Below, piece after piece: positions 5,618-8,406 of a stretch of DNA of 8,406 bases (within the stretch, counting starts at the first letter, position 1; each line of letters opens with the position of its first letter). The notes below the pieces were generated by a model. It worked only from the letters and a program-made list of their open reading frames with translations. It searched no databases and was not told the DNA's origin. The stretch covers positions 1-8,406 of the forward strand of contig CAIXCO010000008.1 in NCBI GenBank assembly GCA_903917955.1. Direction: 5' to 3'. This DNA comes from an uncultured Chlorobiaceae bacterium (lineage in GTDB: Bacteria > Bacteroidota > Chlorobiia > Chlorobiales > Chlorobiaceae). A program made the translations under genes and the position numbers.

Positions 5618-6187
5618 ATGGGCTTACTTGATGCGGGGATAAAAAATCATAATGTGCTGGTAACATCGGTTGACAATGTCCTGAATTGGGCGCGTCTCTC
5701 TTCGCTCTGGCCGATGGGTTTTGGTCTCGCATGTTGTGCTATTGAGATGATGGCTACCAATGCCTCCAATTATGATTTGGAGCGGTTTGGTATTTTCCCT
5801 CGCTCTTCTCCCCGTCAGTCTGATTTGATGATTGTTGCAGGTACTGTTACCATGAAGATGGCTGAGAGAGTGATTCGCCTTTATGAGCAGATGCCTGAAC
5901 CCCGTTATGTTCTTTCAATGGGAAGTTGTTCAAACTGCGGAGGTCCATACTGGGAGCATGGTTATCATGTGCTTAAGGGTGTTGATCGTATTATTCCTGT
6001 TGATGTCTATGTTCCGGGTTGTCCGCCAAGACCGGAATCGCTTATTGGTGGTCTTATGAAGGTTCAGGAGCTGATACGCATGGAGCAGATTGGAATCTCC
6101 AGAGCGGATGCTTTGAAGAAGCTGGCTGAAAAAAGTGTCGATCCGCAGTTTGTTATTGAGCGGGAGCGTAAGGCTGCCGAGGCATAA
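5618..6187 (+). CDS. nuoB: NADH-quinone oxidoreductase subunit B (N2 cluster subunit)
   Basis: The 20-kDa/PSST subunit of complex I; it holds the terminal [4Fe-4S] cluster N2, which reduces quinone at the interface with NuoD. The cluster ligands are visible: the adjacent pair C39-C40 in GLACCAIEM, C104 in GSCSNCGG, and C135 in VPGCPPRPE. The 189-residue length is normal, with a somewhat long charged C-terminal tail after about residue 160. It starts at ATG 5618, which has an A/T-rich leader and no strong Shine-Dalgarno. It lies between nuoA and nuoC, 24 bases before nuoC, in the usual order. Confidence 0.97.
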   Translation: MGLLDAGIKNHNVLVTSVDNVLNWARLSSLWPMGFGLACCAIEMMATNASNYDLERFGIFPRSSPRQSDLMIVAGTVTMKMAERVIRLYEQMPEPRYVLSMGSCSNCGGPYWEHGYHVLKGVDRIIPVDVYVPGCPPRPESLIGGLMKVQELIRMEQIGISRADALKKLAEKSVDPQFVIERERKAAEA

Positions 6188-6211
6188 TTAAATAAACAGG
6201 CATACTGTCAG

Positions 6212-6730
6212 ATGGAAGAAGGTAAGGTTTTTTCGCAGTCGGTTCAGCAGAGTGCAGCGGCTTATGCGATTATCCATGAAAAATTCGGTAGTGCGGTGTC
6301 GGCTTTCGATGCCAACGAGACCATGCCGTTTTTTGAGGTGCTCGATGCTCGGCTCTGGCGTGATATCGCTCTTTTCATGCGTGATCATGCAAAGCTCAAG
6401 TTCAATTATATGGCGTGCTTGACCGGTATGGATTATCAGGCTGAAGAAAAGCTGGGCATTGTCTGCAATCTGGAGTCGCTCTCTCTTTTCAATCACAGGC
6501 TTGCCGTCAAGGTGAAGTGTGAGCGTGATGGGGGATTTATTCCAAGTGTGGCCTGCGTGTGGCATACAGCCAATTGGCACGAAAGGGAGGCTTACGATAT
6601 GTTCGGCATACTCTTTACCGGACATCCCGATTTCAGGAGAATTTTGTGTCCCGATGACTGGGAAGGTTTTCCGCTCCGCAAGGATTACAAGGTGCAGGAG
6701 AGTTATCACGGAATAAAGGTGCCCTACTAA
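6212..6730 (+). CDS. nuoC: NADH-quinone oxidoreductase subunit C (30-kDa subunit)
   Basis: A hydrophilic connecting subunit of complex I with no cofactor. The complex I 30-kDa signature is present at about residues 124-140: EREAYDMFGILFTGHPD, followed by FRRIL and the DWEGFPLRKDY block. The length is 172 residues. It is a separate gene, not fused to nuoD as in E. coli. An AGG about 10 bases upstream of ATG 6212 is the only ribosome-binding candidate. It sits 24 bases after nuoB and 31 bases before nuoD. Confidence 0.96.
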   Translation: MEEGKVFSQSVQQSAAAYAIIHEKFGSAVSAFDANETMPFFEVLDARLWRDIALFMRDHAKLKFNYMACLTGMDYQAEEKLGIVCNLESLSLFNHRLAVKVKCERDGGFIPSVACVWHTANWHEREAYDMFGILFTGHPDFRRILCPDDWEGFPLRKDYKVQESYHGIKVPY

Positions 6731-6761
6731 CAGTGGTTTAAATAGTAAAAGCAGCTCAAGT

Positions 6762-7964
6762 ATGCAGGAATTAGATACAGCCGGACTGGGTTCGATCAGG
6801 GTTACCCGAAAAGACGACCACACCGTCGTTATAGAAAAGGATCTTGCCACTGAGCAGATGGTGCTTGCCATGGGCCCGCAACATCCCTCAACACATGGTG
6901 TTCTCAAGCTAGAATGCTTGACCGATGGTGAGGTCATTACCCAGGCGGAGCCTTTCCTCGGGTATCTTCACCGTTGTTTTGAGAAGTGTTGTGAGAATGT
7001 TGATTATCCCGCAATTGTTCCTTATACCGATCGGCTTGATTATTTGTCGGGTATGAACAGTGAGTTTGCTTATGCCCTCGCAGTTGAAAAACTTCTTGAT
7101 ATTGAAATTCCCCGTCGCGTTGAGTTTATCCGGGTTATTGTAGCCGAGCTGAACAGGATTGCTTCGCATCTTGTTGCCATTGGTACCTACGGGATTGATC
7201 TTGGCGCATTTACCCCCTTTCTTTTCTGTTTTCGTGATCGTGAAATCATCCTTGGTCTTCTTGAGTGGGTTTCAGGTGCACGAATGCTCTATAACTATAT
7301 CTGGATTGGTGGTCTTGCCTACGATATTCCATCCGATTTTCTTAAAAGAGTGGGCGAGTTCATCGCCTATTTCAGGCCAAAGACGGTAGAACTCTGCAAC
7401 CTCCTCACCAAAAACGAGATTTTTGTCAAGCGGACCATCGGTATCGGTATCATGCCTGCCGAGGTTGCCATCAATTATGGCTGGTCTGGCCCCATGCTTC
7501 GTGGTTCAGGTGTCAAGTGGGATTTGAGGAGAAATGACCCTTATTCGGTTTATCCCGAACTTGATTTTAATGTACCGGTGCCTGACGGCAAGCTCTCGAT
7601 TGTTGGCGACTGCCTTTCACGCCATCTTGTCCGTGCCCTTGAGATGGAGGAGAGTCTAAAAATTATTGAACAGTGTATCAGCAAGATGCCTGCCACCGAA
7701 GGGTTTAATCCAAGGTCAGCCATTCCCAAGCGGATTCGTCCCAAAGCGGGTGAAGTCTATGCCCGTGCAGAGAATCCTCGTGGTGAGCTTGGTTTTTACA
7801 TCCTCAGTGATGGAAAATCGACCAAACCTCTTCGCTGCAAGGCTCGTTCATCCTGCTTTGTCAATCTTTCAGCGATGAAAGATCTCTCGAAAGGACAGCT
7901 TTTACCTGATCTTGTTGCTATTATTGGCAGCATTGATATCGTCCTTGGGGAGGTTGACCGATGA
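6762..7964 (+). CDS. nuoD: NADH-quinone oxidoreductase subunit D (49-kDa subunit)
   Basis: Quinone-binding subunit of complex I, related to the large subunit of [NiFe] hydrogenases. Blocks seen: GPQHPSTHGVLKL near residues 38-50, with the histidines of the quinone pocket; LGYLHRCFEK; YTDRLDYLSG; RIASHLVAIG; and SDGKSTKPLRCKARSSCF near the C-terminus. The carboxy end IGSIDIVLGEVDR is the normal family end. At 400 residues it is a standard length. The nickel-ligand cysteines of hydrogenases are absent, as expected for a true NuoD. The leader before ATG 6762 is A-rich without a Shine-Dalgarno. The stop overlaps the nuoH start (ATGA), indicating coupled translation. Confidence 0.97.
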   Translation: MQELDTAGLGSIRVTRKDDHTVVIEKDLATEQMVLAMGPQHPSTHGVLKLECLTDGEVITQAEPFLGYLHRCFEKCCENVDYPAIVPYTDRLDYLSGMNSEFAYALAVEKLLDIEIPRRVEFIRVIVAELNRIASHLVAIGTYGIDLGAFTPFLFCFRDREIILGLLEWVSGARMLYNYIWIGGLAYDIPSDFLKRVGEFIAYFRPKTVELCNLLTKNEIFVKRTIGIGIMPAEVAINYGWSGPMLRGSGVKWDLRRNDPYSVYPELDFNVPVPDGKLSIVGDCLSRHLVRALEMEESLKIIEQCISKMPATEGFNPRSAIPKRIRPKAGEVYARAENPRGELGFYILSDGKSTKPLRCKARSSCFVNLSAMKDLSKGQLLPDLVAIIGSIDIVLGEVDR

Positions 7965-8406
7965 CCTCAACCGCATTATCGCAATTTAGCATCCCTTTTC
8001 TTATGGGTAGTAGTCTCAATGCCTGGTCGGAAGCTCTTGCAGGCTTCAACCTCTTTGGTTTGCCTCTTGGACTGGTTATTCTTGCAGCCATTCCTCTTGT
8101 CTTTATTGCACTCTATTCGCTGACCTACGGCGTCTATGGAGAGCGGAAGATTTCAGCATTCATGCAGGATCGCCTCGGTCCGATGGAAGTTGGTAAGTGG
8201 GGTATTCTGCAGACGATTGCCGATATTCTGAAACTTCTCCAGAAGGAGGATATCGTTCCCGCTTCAGCCGACAAGTTCCTTTTTGTCATTGGCCCCGGTA
8301 TTCTTTTTGTCGGCTCTTTTCTTGCTTTTGCAGTTCTTCCTTTCAGTCCGGCTTTTATTGGGGCAAGCCTGAATGTTGGCCTCTTTTATGCGATAGGTAT
8401 CGTTGC
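7961..8406 (+). CDS. nuoH: NADH-quinone oxidoreductase subunit H, 5' part (runs off the window)
   Basis: Membrane subunit that links the quinone site to the antiporter-like arm. The window holds 148 codons and the frame is open to the end. After a short N-terminal extension, the first helix is about residues 35-55. It leads into YGERKISAFMQDRLGP and then LQTIADILKLLQKED, the conserved amphipathic loop of NuoH/ND1 that lines the quinone chamber. A second helix follows (GPGILFVGSFLAFAVL). The ATG overlaps the nuoD stop by four bases and is preceded by GGGGAGG (7947-7953) at 7-base spacing, the clearest Shine-Dalgarno in this window. Confidence 0.96.
   Translation, partial: MTSTALSQFSIPFLMGSSLNAWSEALAGFNLFGLPLGLVILAAIPLVFIALYSLTYGVYGERKISAFMQDRLGPMEVGKWGILQTIADILKLLQKEDIVPASADKFLFVIGPGILFVGSFLAFAVLPFSPAFIGASLNVGLFYAIGIV

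Noticed and set aside
6188..6937. 249-residue antisense open frame over nuoC and the start of nuoD
   Set aside because: It lies entirely opposite well-supported complex I genes and has no recognisable domain; treated as a shadow.
1..8406. CRISPR array, insertion sequence or long repeats
   Set aside because: No regularly spaced repeats, no transposase and no terminal inverted repeats noticed by eye on either strand.

Overview
The window looks like a chromosomal segment from a green sulfur bacterium (Chlorobiaceae, Chlorobium/Pelodictyon-like). This rests on recognition of the NuoA, NuoB, NuoD and NuoH proteins, the nuoA-B-C-D-H order, and the overall protein character. No database search was possible, so the genus is inference.

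Layout: (1) Positions 1-612 hold two gene remnants joined end to end. The first is the C-terminal part of a P-loop NTPase-like protein with an in-frame amber stop. It runs into the last 73 codons of a formylglycine-generating-enzyme (SUMF1/FGE) family protein in another frame. (2) Positions 639-2326, minus strand, carry tRNA-Leu(UAG), tRNA-Leu(CAA), a HIT-family nucleotide hydrolase/transferase and a class I SAM-dependent methyltransferase. They are packed tightly enough to be one transcription unit. (3) Positions 2455-4968, plus strand, carry four genes that overlap or nearly touch: a divergent PAP2-like membrane protein, a ferrochelatase-like protein, a five-repeat TPR protein and a small two-helix membrane protein. 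(4) A 189-base intergenic stretch with a T-rich hairpin and a T10 run follows. (5) Positions 5158-8406, plus strand, carry the start of the complex I operon: nuoA, nuoB, nuoC, nuoD and the first 148 codons of nuoH, which runs off the window.

How the parts work together: the nuo genes encode the proton-pumping base (NuoA, NuoH) and the quinone-facing connecting module (NuoB, NuoC, NuoD) of a type I NAD(P)H/ferredoxin:quinone oxidoreductase. NuoC and NuoD are separate genes, and no nuoE, nuoF or nuoG is seen before nuoH. Green sulfur bacteria are known for an 11-subunit complex without NuoEFG. The ferrochelatase-like gene points to heme for cytochromes. Its link to the PAP2-like and TPR genes is supported only by gene packing.

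I did not find a convincing new multi-gene system. The items most worth a second look are the chimeric NTPase/FGE scar at the left end, the divergent PAP2-ferrochelatase coupling, and the tRNA-Leu pair leading into HIT and methyltransferase genes.
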